This document shows positions 47,669-58,768 of a stretch of DNA of 64,000 bases, piece by piece. The first letter of the stretch is position 1, and each line of letters starts with the position of its first letter. The position numbers and the translations under genes were made by a program. A model generated the notes under the pieces. That model saw only the letters and a list, made by a program, of their open reading frames with translations. It did no database searches and was not told the origin of the DNA. The stretch is from assembly GCA_902592675.1 (NCBI GenBank), contig CACJFJ010000001.1, forward strand, positions 1-64,000, written 5' to 3'. The DNA is from an uncultured Pelagibacteraceae bacterium (GTDB lineage: Bacteria; Pseudomonadota; Alphaproteobacteria; Pelagibacterales; Pelagibacteraceae).

Positions 47669-48151
47669 TAGATTATTTATTAAATTTTCTGCTGAAGTTA
47701 ATCCACATTCTTTAGTCTCTTTTTCAACATGAATATTTACAACTTCAAAATTTTCAATCACCATTAAATAGCGATTTGATCTAATACCCATACCTTTTGA
47801 ATTTCGATCAACTTCTGCTCCAATTGCTTTCGTGAACAACAAATAAGGATCAGATAACATTTTTATTTTATTACCGGTATTATTCATCTCTCCCCAACCA
47901 TTCATTACATAAGGGTCATTTACTGATAAACAAAATATATTTTCTATTCCTTTTGCTTTGATCTTATCTGCATTAGCTACAAAACCTGGTAAGTGAAGTT
48001 TGGAGCAAGTAGATGTAAATGCCCCAGGTAAACCAAACAAAACAACTTTACCATTACCAATAGTTTCTCTTAATTTACTTTTTTGAGGTTCTCCATCAAC
48101 AAGTTGAAAAATCTCTGTGTCTGGTAGTTGATCTTTTATTCTAAGTTTCAT
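47663..48151 (-). CDS. Peroxiredoxin (Prx5-like, redoxin family)
   Basis: This 162-residue thiol peroxidase has the peroxidatic cysteine in LPGAFTSTCSKLHLPGFV. NDPYVMNGWGEM and KMLSDPYLLFTKAIGAEVDRN are typical of the Prx5/AhpE-like glutaredoxin-dependent group. It reduces H2O2 and organic peroxides. It starts four bases before the end of thrC on the minus strand and is probably the last gene of that operon. A second cysteine (KECGLTSAENL) near the C-terminus could be the resolving residue. Confidence 0.92.
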   Translation of the reverse strand: MKLRIKDQLPDTEIFQLVDGEPQKSKLRETIGNGKVVLFGLPGAFTSTCSKLHLPGFVANADKIKAKGIENIFCLSVNDPYVMNGWGEMNNTGNKIKMLSDPYLLFTKAIGAEVDRNSKGMGIRSNRYLMVIENFEVVNIHVEKETKECGLTSAENLINNLL

Positions 48152-49521
48152 ATGGAATTCATTACATATTTTTTAACTTTTTCAATATCATTTGAAAGAA
48201 GTTCAAATTTTTCTTTTCTGTCATTAACATATTTAAGACTTTCTGGTAAATTTTCAGTTTTTGAAATTGCATCTTTTATTGCTTTTGGAAATTTAGATGG
48301 GTGTGCAGTTGATAAAACAACACAATTTTTTTCCAATCCTAATTTTCTCACAGCACCAATACCTACTGCAGTATGCGGATCAACTACCATCTGATGCTCC
48401 TCATTAATAGTTTTTATCATTTCAACAGTTTCGTTTTCATCGAGCATTTCAGATATAAAATTCTTTTTAATTTTATCTAGATCATCTTTATCAATTTTAT
48501 AGGTATTATTTTTAATTTTAGCCATTACATCTTTTGTAACCTCTGAGTTACAATCTTTCACGTCGTATAAAAGTCTTTCAAAATTACTTGCAATTTGTAT
48601 ATCCATACTTGGAGTGTTTGTTTCCTCAACTTTCTTTTGACTATAATCACCTCCAGATATTGCTCTGTGTAGTATGTCATTTTTATTTGTAGCTACGATT
48701 AATTTATCAATTGGAAGACCTAGTTTTTTTGCTAAATAGCCAGCGTAAATATCACCAAAGTTTCCTGTTGGAACAGAAAAGGATAAAGGTTGGCCGTTTC
48801 CAATTTTAAAGTAAGCGTAAAAATAATACACCGATTGAGCAATAATTCTTGCCCAATTAATTGAATTTACACCCGACATATTAATTGCTTTAGAAAATTT
48901 TTCGTCATTAAACATTGCTTTAACTAAATTTTGGCAATCATCAAAATTACCCTCTACCGCAATGTTAAATACATTGCTCTCTTCATGTATTGTCATTAGT
49001 CTTCTTTGCACTGGTGAAATTTTATTGTTTGGATGTAATACAAAAACATTTAAATTATTTTTTCCTTTTAAAGCATCTATAGCAGCTGCACCCGTATCGC
49101 CTGAAGTTGCAACAATTATATTAATTTTTTTTTGATCACGGCCTAAATGATATTGATAAAAATTACCTATTAGTTGCATTGCGATATCTTTAAAAGCAAG
49201 TGTAGGTCCATGAAATAATTCTAATACTTTTAAATTTCCTAGGTCTGATATTTTTACAACATCGTCGGATCTGAAATTTGAATATGATTTTGAAATCAAA
49301 GAGATTAGATCATCTTTAGACATGAAATCTCCTATGAATGGGTAAATTATTTCAGCCGCTAAATCATTGTAACTAAGGTTTTTTAAATTATCTAATTCTT
49401 CCTTTTTAAAGGGGTTAATTGATTTTGGAACGAATAGTCCCCCATCATCTGCCAATCCTTTGAGGAAGACATCTTTAAAAGTAAAGTTTTTCTGATTATT
49501 TCTTGTACTAATATAATTCAT
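48148..49521 (-). CDS. thrC: Threonine synthase
   Basis: This 457-residue PLP enzyme converts phosphohomoserine to threonine. It shows MNYISTRNNQKNFTFKDVFLKGLADDGGLFVP at the start, FHGPTLAFKDIAMQ (PLP-binding lysine), VATSGDTGAAAIDAL and FSVPTGNFGDIYAGYLAKKLG. It starts one base downstream of surf1's stop and ends in the peroxiredoxin gene. Its pathway partner thrB is convergent, so the two steps are regulated from different strands. Confidence 0.96.
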   Translation of the reverse strand: MNYISTRNNQKNFTFKDVFLKGLADDGGLFVPKSINPFKKEELDNLKNLSYNDLAAEIIYPFIGDFMSKDDLISLISKSYSNFRSDDVVKISDLGNLKVLELFHGPTLAFKDIAMQLIGNFYQYHLGRDQKKINIIVATSGDTGAAAIDALKGKNNLNVFVLHPNNKISPVQRRLMTIHEESNVFNIAVEGNFDDCQNLVKAMFNDEKFSKAINMSGVNSINWARIIAQSVYYFYAYFKIGNGQPLSFSVPTGNFGDIYAGYLAKKLGLPIDKLIVATNKNDILHRAISGGDYSQKKVEETNTPSMDIQIASNFERLLYDVKDCNSEVTKDVMAKIKNNTYKIDKDDLDKIKKNFISEMLDENETVEMIKTINEEHQMVVDPHTAVGIGAVRKLGLEKNCVVLSTAHPSKFPKAIKDAISKTENLPESLKYVNDRKEKFELLSNDIEKVKKYVMNSI

Positions 49522-50175
49522 TTAATAATTCTTTTTTCTAAAATATAGATATAGCAAAAATATTGAAATCGCTAACGAAAACCATGTCATTGCATATTTT
49601 TTATGATTATTAGAAATATTAGCAGTAATTTTTTTTGGTTTAGGAATTTGATAATTGCCGTCCAAATAAATTATGTATTTAGAAAATTTTTTACCAGTAA
49701 ATTTTGAAATATCTTCTCTATTTAGACTGAACCAGTAATTTTCTTTAATATTATTATCTGGTTTAAATATATTTTTTCTTCCCTGTGTTTTAAGAGTTCC
49801 TTCTATATTATTTTGATCCAATATATTTATCTCTGGTGTATTTTTTTTTTCAAATGGTATCCATCCTCTGTTGAGTAAATAATTTTCACCATCTATTAGG
49901 ATAGGATTTAAAACTTCAAACCCTGGTGTTCCAGAGTCATTTAAATTATATAAGTAAATTTGTTTCTCAAAATCAACGCGACCTGATGTTTTGATTTTGA
50001 GATAATTTTTTTGATTAGATTGTGAAAGTTGAACTGGAGGATTTTTCAATGAGTTTTCGATTTCTAAAATGAGATTATTCTTCCAATTTAAACGAATTAT
50101 CTGCCAAGTGCCTAAAGCGATAAAAACAAATATAAAAAATATGATAAAAACTGAAAATAAAAATTTATGTTTCAA
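49522..50175 (-). CDS. SURF1-family cytochrome oxidase assembly protein
   Basis: This 217-residue inner-membrane protein has a helix at each end: FLFSVFIIFFIFVFIALGTWQIIRL and YAMTWFSLAISIFLLYLYF. The family motifs between them include LLNRGWIPFEKKN. SURF1 helps insert haem a into cytochrome c oxidase. It is the last cta-operon gene before thrC, nine bases from ctaE. All features are standard. Confidence 0.93.
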   Translation of the reverse strand: MKHKFLFSVFIIFFIFVFIALGTWQIIRLNWKNNLILEIENSLKNPPVQLSQSNQKNYLKIKTSGRVDFEKQIYLYNLNDSGTPGFEVLNPILIDGENYLLNRGWIPFEKKNTPEINILDQNNIEGTLKTQGRKNIFKPDNNIKENYWFSLNREDISKFTGKKFSKYIIYLDGNYQIPKPKKITANISNNHKKYAMTWFSLAISIFLLYLYFRKKNY

Positions 50176-50184
50176 GGTTCAAAA

Positions 50185-50973
50185 TTAGCTTCCCCAAATA
50201 TAGATCGCAGCAAATAAGAATAGCCAAACTACATCAACAAAATGCCAATACCATGCTGCCGCCTCAAAACCAAAATGATGATCTTTATTAAAATGACCTA
50301 GTTTTCCTCGCCACAAACATACTGCTAAAAAAATTGTTCCAACGATTACATGAAAACCATGAAATCCTGTTGCCATATAAAACACTGATCCATAAATATG
50401 GTCTGAGAAGGCAAATGTAGCATGATGATACTCATAAGCTTGTAGAGCAGTAAAACATACTCCAAGTATTACTGTTAAGATCAACCCATTGATAAAACCT
50501 TTTCTATCATCCTCTAAAAGAGCATGATGGGACCAGGTTACAGTTGTACCAGACAACAATAATACCAAAGTATTAATTAATGGAATATCCCAAGGATCAA
50601 AAGTTTGAATATCTTTTGGCGGCCATACATTTCCAACAAATTCATTTGGAAAAAGACTTACATCAAAGTATGCCCAAAACCAAGCAACAAAAAACATCAC
50701 CTCTGAGGCAATAAACAATGTCATTCCATAACGATGATGAATTTGAACTACTGGAGTATGATGTCCTTGATGCTCAGCTTCAATCACAACATCTCTAAAC
50801 CACATATATGCTCCATAAATTAATAGAGCAAAACCTAAATACATTCCCCATGATACATCTGAGTGCATATAATAAACGGCCCCCAGTGCTAAAACTAAAC
50901 AAGAAAAAGAAACATAGATTGGCCAAGGACTTGGGTCTACTAGATGATAATCATGTTTTTTTTCAGCTGACAT
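50185..50973 (-). CDS. ctaE: Cytochrome c oxidase subunit III
   Basis: This 262-residue subunit has seven predicted membrane helices. The family blocks are HHTPVVQIHHRYGMTLFIASEVMFFVAWFWAYF, WPPKDIQTFDPWDIPLINTLVLLLSGTTVTWSHH, GFHGFHVIVGTIFLAVCL and HFGFEAAAWYWHFVDVVWLFLF. It is part of an aa3-type haem-copper oxidase. It follows ctaG by nine bases in the operon. Confidence 0.97.
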   Translation of the reverse strand: MSAEKKHDYHLVDPSPWPIYVSFSCLVLALGAVYYMHSDVSWGMYLGFALLIYGAYMWFRDVVIEAEHQGHHTPVVQIHHRYGMTLFIASEVMFFVAWFWAYFDVSLFPNEFVGNVWPPKDIQTFDPWDIPLINTLVLLLSGTTVTWSHHALLEDDRKGFINGLILTVILGVCFTALQAYEYHHATFAFSDHIYGSVFYMATGFHGFHVIVGTIFLAVCLWRGKLGHFNKDHHFGFEAAAWYWHFVDVVWLFLFAAIYIWGS

Positions 50974-50982
50974 TTTTTTGGA

Positions 50983-51516
50983 TTATGATTGTTTATAGTA
51001 ATCTGTCGAGAAAAAAGTGTACGACATAGTTACATCTTCCAAGTTTTTTACAGTTGGATCATTGATCATTTCGGGGTCTAAATAAAAAGTCATTACATAA
51101 GTTGCTTTTTCACCGGCCTTTAATTCCTGTTTTTCAAAACAAAAACATCCTAATTTACTATAATATTTTCCAAAACTAGCAGGTGAAACATTGAAGCTTG
51201 CCACCCCTGCAGTTGGCTCATTACCGTAATTTGTCACTTCAAACTCTATTTTGTTGACTTGGCCAACTTTTACATCAATAACATTTGACTTAGCCTTAAA
51301 ATCCCACGGTAAATTATTTACATTTGTGTCAAACCTCACACTCACCACTTTGTCTAAAACTATTTTCGGAGCATTATTTGATACTTGAGTAGTTCCACCA
51401 AACCCTGTAACTCTACAAAAAAGATCATACAAAGGTACAGCCGCATAAGACAATCCTAGCATTAAAACAAATATGCCGGCTAGGACTAATGGAGTTAATT
51501 TTTTTCTCTCGATCAT
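50983..51516 (-). CDS. ctaG: Cytochrome c oxidase assembly protein CtaG (Cox11)
   Basis: This 177-residue copper chaperone delivers copper to the CuB site. It has one N-terminal membrane anchor (LVLAGIFVLMLGLSYAAVPLYDLFCRVTGFGGTTQ) and a periplasmic beta domain with KLGCFCFEKQ, whose CxC binds copper. Its ATG overlaps the stop of a 41-codon ORF upstream (ATGA). Length is slightly short but normal for alphas. Confidence 0.95.
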   Translation of the reverse strand: MIERKKLTPLVLAGIFVLMLGLSYAAVPLYDLFCRVTGFGGTTQVSNNAPKIVLDKVVSVRFDTNVNNLPWDFKAKSNVIDVKVGQVNKIEFEVTNYGNEPTAGVASFNVSPASFGKYYSKLGCFCFEKQELKAGEKATYVMTFYLDPEMINDPTVKNLEDVTMSYTFFSTDYYKQS

Positions 51517-51638
51517 AAAGCTCTGTCAAATACTCCAGTGTTATATAAGGTAAAAAAGAAAAGAAAAACCATAAAAGCAATTATTGCTAAAGCTGTAATT
51601 ATATTTTTTCTTTTTGTTTTTTTATCAGGTGTTATCAT
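51513..51638 (-). CDS. Small membrane protein between ctaB and ctaG (CoxF-like position)
   Basis: This 41-codon ORF, absent from the supplied track, fills the interval between ctaB and ctaG. It starts MITPDKKTKRKN and has a single membrane helix IITALAIIAFMVFLFFFTLYNTG, then VFDRAL. Its ATG overlaps the ctaB stop (ATGA), and its TGA overlaps the ctaG start in the same way. This is the pattern of a real, coupled operon member. Alphaproteobacterial cta operons often carry a tiny, poorly conserved membrane ORF (coxF) at this exact place. Function is unknown, and a cytochrome-oxidase assembly role is inferred from position. Confidence 0.8.
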   Translation of the reverse strand: MITPDKKTKRKNIITALAIIAFMVFLFFFTLYNTGVFDRAL

Positions 51639-52546
51639 AAAATCTTATCTATCAAAAAAAGAACAAAAATTAAAAATAGATACAGTATAGAGTATCCAAA
51701 TATCGATTTTGCTTTTTTTGGATTAAACTTATTTTTCTTATAATTGTAAAGTTCATAACACAAAAAATTATAATAAATAGTTAATAACAATGATGGAACT
51801 AAAAAGGTCAATCCAACAAAGTTAATTAAATATGGAAAAATAATAATTGGTAACATTAATAAAGAATAAACAAATATGTTTATTTTGGTGCTCTCAATTC
51901 CGTTAGTTAAAGGAAGCATTGGTATATTTGCTTTTTTATAATCATCAGATTTATACAAACTCAAAGCCCAAAAATGTGAAGGTGTCCAAAAAAATATAAT
52001 CAAAAAAAAAGCTAATGGTTCAACAGAAAGTGAACCAGTCGCAATAGTCCATCCAATTACAGGAGGAAATGCACCTGCCGCTCCACCAATTACAATATTT
52101 TGAGGGGTTCGTCTCTTCAGCCAAATTGTATAAACAAAAACATAAAACAAAATTGTTAAAGATAGTATTGCAGCTGAAATTCTATTCGTAAAATAATCTA
52201 GTGCTACCACTGAAACAATCGATAGAGTAACTCCAAATATAAGAGCCTGATTTTTATTAACTTTTCCTGTTGGAATGGGTCTTAGACAAGTTCTTGTCAT
52301 CAAAGCATCAAGATCAGACTCATACCACATATTTAATGCTCCAGCAGCGCCAGCTCCCAAAGAGACTAATAAAATTCCAATTATAGCATCTTTTGTTGAA
52401 ACAAGATTTGGTGCAGTTAATAAACCGACCGCACACGTAAAAATCACTAAAGACATAACTCTTGGCTTCATCAATTTAAATAACTCAGATAAATTAAATA
52501 AATCTTCTTGTGATAAGCTTCTTTTTTTTATTTTTGAATTATCCAT
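51635..52546 (-). CDS. ctaB: Protohaem IX farnesyltransferase (haem O synthase)
   Basis: This 303-residue UbiA-superfamily membrane enzyme farnesylates haem b to haem o, on the way to haem a. It has LMKPRVMSLVIFTCAVGLLTAP, the Asp-rich NMWYESDLDALMTRTCLRPIPTGKV, and FFWTPSHFWALSLYKSDDYKKANIPMLP. The ATG at 52546 is chosen over the track's TTG one codon upstream. It lies 20 bases after ctaD. The product is needed for the oxidase in the same operon. Confidence 0.96.
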   Translation of the reverse strand: MDNSKIKKRSLSQEDLFNLSELFKLMKPRVMSLVIFTCAVGLLTAPNLVSTKDAIIGILLVSLGAGAAGALNMWYESDLDALMTRTCLRPIPTGKVNKNQALIFGVTLSIVSVVALDYFTNRISAAILSLTILFYVFVYTIWLKRRTPQNIVIGGAAGAFPPVIGWTIATGSLSVEPLAFFLIIFFWTPSHFWALSLYKSDDYKKANIPMLPLTNGIESTKINIFVYSLLMLPIIIFPYLINFVGLTFLVPSLLLTIYYNFLCYELYNYKKNKFNPKKAKSIFGYSILYLFLIFVLFLIDKIL

Positions 52547-52566
52547 CAATTTTTTCAGCTTTTATT

Positions 52567-55016
<2,450 letters not shown>

Positions 55017-55076
55017 TTTAAATAGCTATATAAAGCTCTTTTATAAAAATTACACTTTAGTTTTCGCGACAATTTA

Positions 55077-55778
55077 TCAATTAATCACATAATTTATGAT
55101 CGAAATAGTAGATATGACTGCTGTTTCTGATCTTAAAATATTCTCACTAATTTTTAAAGCCTGAACACCTTTAAAAGAGAGAATCTCCTGTCTTTCCATC
55201 TCCGAAAAGTCACCTTCTGGACCTACCATAATACAAATAGGTTTGTCTGTGAACTTCGATTTTTCAATTTTTTTATTATTAGAATTTAAATCTGTAAAAA
55301 TTAAATCCATAGAATTTGAACTTAAGAAGCTTTTCAAATCTTTAGTATTTTCAATTTTTGGTACATTAAGACGATTTGATTGTTCACTTGCCTCAATAAC
55401 TATTTTTTTGAATCGTTCTTTATTAATCTTTCTAACAACTGTTCGGTCAAAAATAATTGGTAAAAATTTTGTTACTCCAAGTTCTGTTGCTTTTTGAATC
55501 ATAAAATTCTGATAGTTTGATTTGATTGGAGAAAAAGCTAGCCATAATTCTCTAATGTTTTCTTTTTGTCTTAGTCGTTTTGTGACCTTAAATTCAACAA
55601 TATTTTTATATTTTTTTAAAATTTTAGCTTCCCATTCTCCTTCTTTGTTAAATAAAGAAAAAATTTGATTTTCTTTTACTCTCATTACTTTAGTTAAATA
55701 ATGTGATTTAGTTTTATCTAATTTACCAGTCATGTCGGCTGATAAAGAATTTGAAAAAAATAATCTAATATTGCTCAT
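55077..55778 (-). CDS. rsmE: 16S rRNA (uracil1498-N3)-methyltransferase
   Basis: This 233-residue SPOUT methyltransferase modifies U1498 in the decoding site of 16S rRNA. It has an N-terminal PUA-like part (HYLTKVMRVKENQIFSLFN), the block LAFSPIKSNYQNFMIQKATELGVTKFLPI, and the knot motif ICIMVGPEGDFSEMERQEI with LKISENILRSETAVI. It is probably transcribed alone or ahead of the cta operon on the minus strand. The divergent dehalogenase gene starts 17 bases away. Confidence 0.95.
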   Translation of the reverse strand: MSNIRLFFSNSLSADMTGKLDKTKSHYLTKVMRVKENQIFSLFNKEGEWEAKILKKYKNIVEFKVTKRLRQKENIRELWLAFSPIKSNYQNFMIQKATELGVTKFLPIIFDRTVVRKINKERFKKIVIEASEQSNRLNVPKIENTKDLKSFLSSNSMDLIFTDLNSNNKKIEKSKFTDKPICIMVGPEGDFSEMERQEILSFKGVQALKISENILRSETAVISTISIINYVIN

Positions 55779-55795
55779 TTGTGTTAAGTTAGTTT

Positions 55796-56458
55796 ATGAA
55801 AAATATTAAAGCAATAATTTTTGACGCTTATGGCACACTGTTTGATGTAAATTCTGCAGCTGAAAAATGTAAAGATAAAATTGGAGATAAATGGGAAGGA
55901 TTTGCAAACTTTTGGAGAACTACTCAGCTAGAATACACGTGGCTTAGAAGTTTAATGAAAAGACATAAAGATTTTTGGCAAATTACTGAAGATAGCTTGG
56001 ATAAGTCAATGAAAGTTTTTAATATTGATCCCTCAATGAAAAATGAGTTACTGAATTTATATAGATTTCTTTCACCCTTTGAAGAAGTTCCTGAAACTTT
56101 AAAGAAATTAAGAAAAAGAGATTTTAAATTAGCCATACTTTCTAATGGAACTCCATCTCTCTTGAATGAATTAGTCAAAAATAACAAATTAGAAAATTTA
56201 TTTGATGATATTTTTTCTATCGAAGAGGTGGGAACTTATAAACCAGACTCAAAAGTTTACGATCTACCTATTAAAAAATATGAAATTAAAAGTAATCAAG
56301 TTGTTTTCTTAAGCGCAAATACCTGGGATGTCTCTGGAGGAGGAAATTATGGATATCAATCTATTTGGGTAAATAGGAATAATAATATTTTTGATAATCT
56401 TGATTACAAAACAAAAAATGAAGTTAGAAATTTAAACGAATTACTCAATTTGATCTAA
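55796..56458 (+). CDS. Haloacid dehalogenase, type II (L-2-haloacid dehalogenase-like)
   Basis: This 220-residue HAD-superfamily hydrolase has the nucleophile D10 in IIFDAYGTLFDV. The type II-specific arginine is in EYTWLRSLM. Other conserved parts are AILSNGTP, the lysine in GTYKPDSKVYD, and LSANTWDVSGGGNYGY, close to the SSNxWD motif of L-2-haloacid dehalogenases. It probably removes halide from 2-haloalkanoic acids, such as marine halogenated acetates, but other HAD phosphatase activities cannot be excluded. It is followed by a 50-base gap and a pirin gene. Confidence 0.88.
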   Translation: MKNIKAIIFDAYGTLFDVNSAAEKCKDKIGDKWEGFANFWRTTQLEYTWLRSLMKRHKDFWQITEDSLDKSMKVFNIDPSMKNELLNLYRFLSPFEEVPETLKKLRKRDFKLAILSNGTPSLLNELVKNNKLENLFDDIFSIEEVGTYKPDSKVYDLPIKKYEIKSNQVVFLSANTWDVSGGGNYGYQSIWVNRNNNIFDNLDYKTKNEVRNLNELLNLI

Positions 56459-56508
56459 TTAAAAAAAAATGTAATATTGAAATATCTGAGTATAATAAGT
56501 ATTTAAGT

Positions 56509-57348
56509 ATGATGAAAAATATTGAGGTAAGTAGAATTATTGACCCTACCCCAGCTTCAGATGGTGCTGGAGTTAAGTTAAAAAGAAGCATTGGTATTGA
56601 ACCAAATTATTTTGATCCTTTTCTAATGTTAGATGAGTTTGGTTCTGAAAATAGTGAAGATTATATTGCTGGCTTTCCTCCACATCCTCATAGAGGAATT
56701 GAAACTGTAACTTACATGCTTGCTGGTGACTTTGAACATAAAGATAGTACTGGTGGTCAAGGTAAAATGACTGCCGGTGATGTTCAATGGATGAAAACAG
56801 GAAGTGGTATCATTCATTCAGAAATGCCCGCCATGAAAGAGGGTAAACTTCATGGATTCCAATTATGGATCAATATGCCTGCAAGATTAAAAATGAGCAA
56901 ACCGGAGTATATTTATATCGACTCGGATAAAATGAGTTTACATAAAGATCAAGATAAACAAATCAAAGTTATTGCTGGCAAATTTTTAGATACAGAGGGT
57001 CCTGTAAAAGGTCATAACGTTGAACCTATTTATTTTGATGTTGAATTAAATAAGGATAAAAAGTTTAATTTTAAAATTCCATCTACCCATAATACGTTTA
57101 TTTATTTAATTAATGGTGAAATAGAGATTGGAAGTAAAAAACACGATGATGTAAGAAACAGTACTTTAATATTACTAACTAAAGGTGAAGAATTAATTGT
57201 AAAAGCAAAATCAAAATCTAAGTTTTTAGTAATATCTGGTAAACCGATAAATGAAGAAATAGCAAGAGGTGGTCCTTTTGTAATGAATACAAAAGCAGAA
57301 ATTTTGCAAGCTGTTCAAGATTACCACAATGGTACTTTTGTTAAATGA
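56509..57348 (+). CDS. Pirin family protein
   Basis: This 279-residue double-cupin protein has its metal site in the first cupin: H59 and H61 (PPHPHRGIETVTYM), with H103 and E105 (GIIHSEMP). The second cupin is the less conserved C-terminal half. Bacterial pirins include quercetinases and regulators of pyruvate metabolism, so the function here is open. ATGATG offers two starts three bases apart. A TATAAT lies at 56491, only 18 bases upstream. It overlaps the next gene by ATGA. Confidence 0.9.
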   Translation: MMKNIEVSRIIDPTPASDGAGVKLKRSIGIEPNYFDPFLMLDEFGSENSEDYIAGFPPHPHRGIETVTYMLAGDFEHKDSTGGQGKMTAGDVQWMKTGSGIIHSEMPAMKEGKLHGFQLWINMPARLKMSKPEYIYIDSDKMSLHKDQDKQIKVIAGKFLDTEGPVKGHNVEPIYFDVELNKDKKFNFKIPSTHNTFIYLINGEIEIGSKKHDDVRNSTLILLTKGEELIVKAKSKSKFLVISGKPINEEIARGGPFVMNTKAEILQAVQDYHNGTFVK

Positions 57349-58316
57349 AAGCAGTTACAATATCAAAAAATGGTGGTCCAGAAGTATTAAAGTTACAGGA
57401 AATTAAATTAGCTGACCCAGATTCTGGTGAAGTTTTAATTAAGAATGTCGCTATTGGTCTAAATTATATAGATACCTATCATAGATCTGGTCTCTACCCT
57501 ATTGAATTGCCCTCAAATATTGGAATTGAGGGAGCTGGAATTATTGAAAAAATTGGTCCAGATGTAAGAGAATTTAAAATTGGTGATAAAGTAGCTTATG
57601 CGTCTATGCCCATTGGTTCGTATGCAACTCATAGAATTTTTCCAGTAAAAAAATTAGTCAAGGTTCCTGAAGAAATTGAATTAGAAAATGTTGTAACTTT
57701 AATGACAAAAGGTTTCACAGTTTTTTATCTTCTTCATAAAACTTATCCAGTTAAATCCGGTGAAACTATTTTATTCCATGCTGCTGCTGGGGGTGTGGGG
57801 CAAATATTTTGTCAGTGGGCTAAAAGTTTAGGCTGTAATGTAATTGGAACAGTTGGATCTGATGAAAAAATTGAAATTGCAAAAGCTAATGGTTGCGCGC
57901 ATGTAATAAATTATTCAAAAACAAACTTTGCAGATGAAGTAAACAAAATCACTAATGGTGTAGGCGTTCCTGTTGTGTATGATGGAGTTGGAAAAAAAAC
58001 ATTTGATGGTTCCATCAAATGTTTAAAAATAAGAGGAATGATGGTTTCTTTTGGAAATGCATCAGGTCCTTTGGATCCCTGTAATGTTGCAAAATCTTTA
58101 GCTCCAAAAGGTTTATACCTTACAAGACCCAGTATAGCTCACTACACATCTACGAGAGAAGAACTTGAAGAAGCTGCAAATAAAGTTTTTGAAATGTATA
58201 TTTCAAAAAAATTCAAACTAAATATTTTTAAGAAATATCCTTTAAGTGAAATTGTAAAGGCTCATCAAGATTTAGAAAATAGAAAAATTTTAGGACCAGC
58301 AGTAATTATTCCTTAA
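57345..58316 (+). CDS. NADPH:quinone oxidoreductase (zeta-crystallin type MDR)
   Basis: This 323-residue zinc-free medium-chain reductase shows the family opening MKAVTISKNGGPEVLKLQEI, NYIDTYHRSGLYPIELPSNIGIEGAG and the NADPH motif FHAAAGGVGQIFCQWAKSLGC. It reduces quinones, probably as detoxification. The start overlaps the pirin stop (ATGA), making a pirin-quinone reductase pair. Its stop is shared with the convergent DUF2721 gene (TTAA). Confidence 0.93.
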   Translation: MKAVTISKNGGPEVLKLQEIKLADPDSGEVLIKNVAIGLNYIDTYHRSGLYPIELPSNIGIEGAGIIEKIGPDVREFKIGDKVAYASMPIGSYATHRIFPVKKLVKVPEEIELENVVTLMTKGFTVFYLLHKTYPVKSGETILFHAAAGGVGQIFCQWAKSLGCNVIGTVGSDEKIEIAKANGCAHVINYSKTNFADEVNKITNGVGVPVVYDGVGKKTFDGSIKCLKIRGMMVSFGNASGPLDPCNVAKSLAPKGLYLTRPSIAHYTSTREELEEAANKVFEMYISKKFKLNIFKKYPLSEIVKAHQDLENRKILGPAVIIP

Positions 58317-58717
58317 TCAACTTTTACATCCATATCTGACATGTGAAGTCTTAGAGCGTTAGTTGAAATATGAATCTCTCTTATGAAGAAAAGTATTGAA
58401 ATCATCATTGATAAACAACAAGATCCAAAAATTACTCTTGCTATAAAAATCTCATTTAAATAAAGCCCCAGAACAGTTAACATATTAAATAAAAAGCCAA
58501 ATGCTCCAAACATAATTGACCATCTTAATAAAGTTATTCTTCCACTTAAGTTCATAAACTGTTTTTTCCATTCAGGGGGGACATGTTTTTCATAAACATG
58601 TTCATCATGCAATTCTCTTATCAAGGCACTTAAAGAATGAAATCTATTGCTATAAACTCCCATTATTAAAGGAATAGCTGGGAACATTAACGCTGTGACT
58701 GTGTAATCTATATTCAT
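58313..58717 (-). CDS. DUF2721 membrane protein
   Basis: This protein of about 134 residues (start at MNIDYTVTALMFPAIPLIM; the track uses 58738) has three hydrophobic segments: ALMFPAIPLIMGVYSN, WSIMFGAFGFLFNMLTVLGLYL and VIFGSCCLSMMISILFFI. The central motif SNRFHSLSALIRELHDE is characteristic of DUF2721. No function is known for the family. It diverges from ubiA with a 51-base gap and shares its stop codon bases with the convergent quinone reductase. Confidence 0.88.
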   Translation of the reverse strand: MNIDYTVTALMFPAIPLIMGVYSNRFHSLSALIRELHDEHVYEKHVPPEWKKQFMNLSGRITLLRWSIMFGAFGFLFNMLTVLGLYLNEIFIARVIFGSCCLSMMISILFFIREIHISTNALRLHMSDMDVKVD

Positions 58718-58768
58718 ACGAATCAATTTGATTATCAATCTTGCCTGCGTTATTTACAAGTAAAATCT

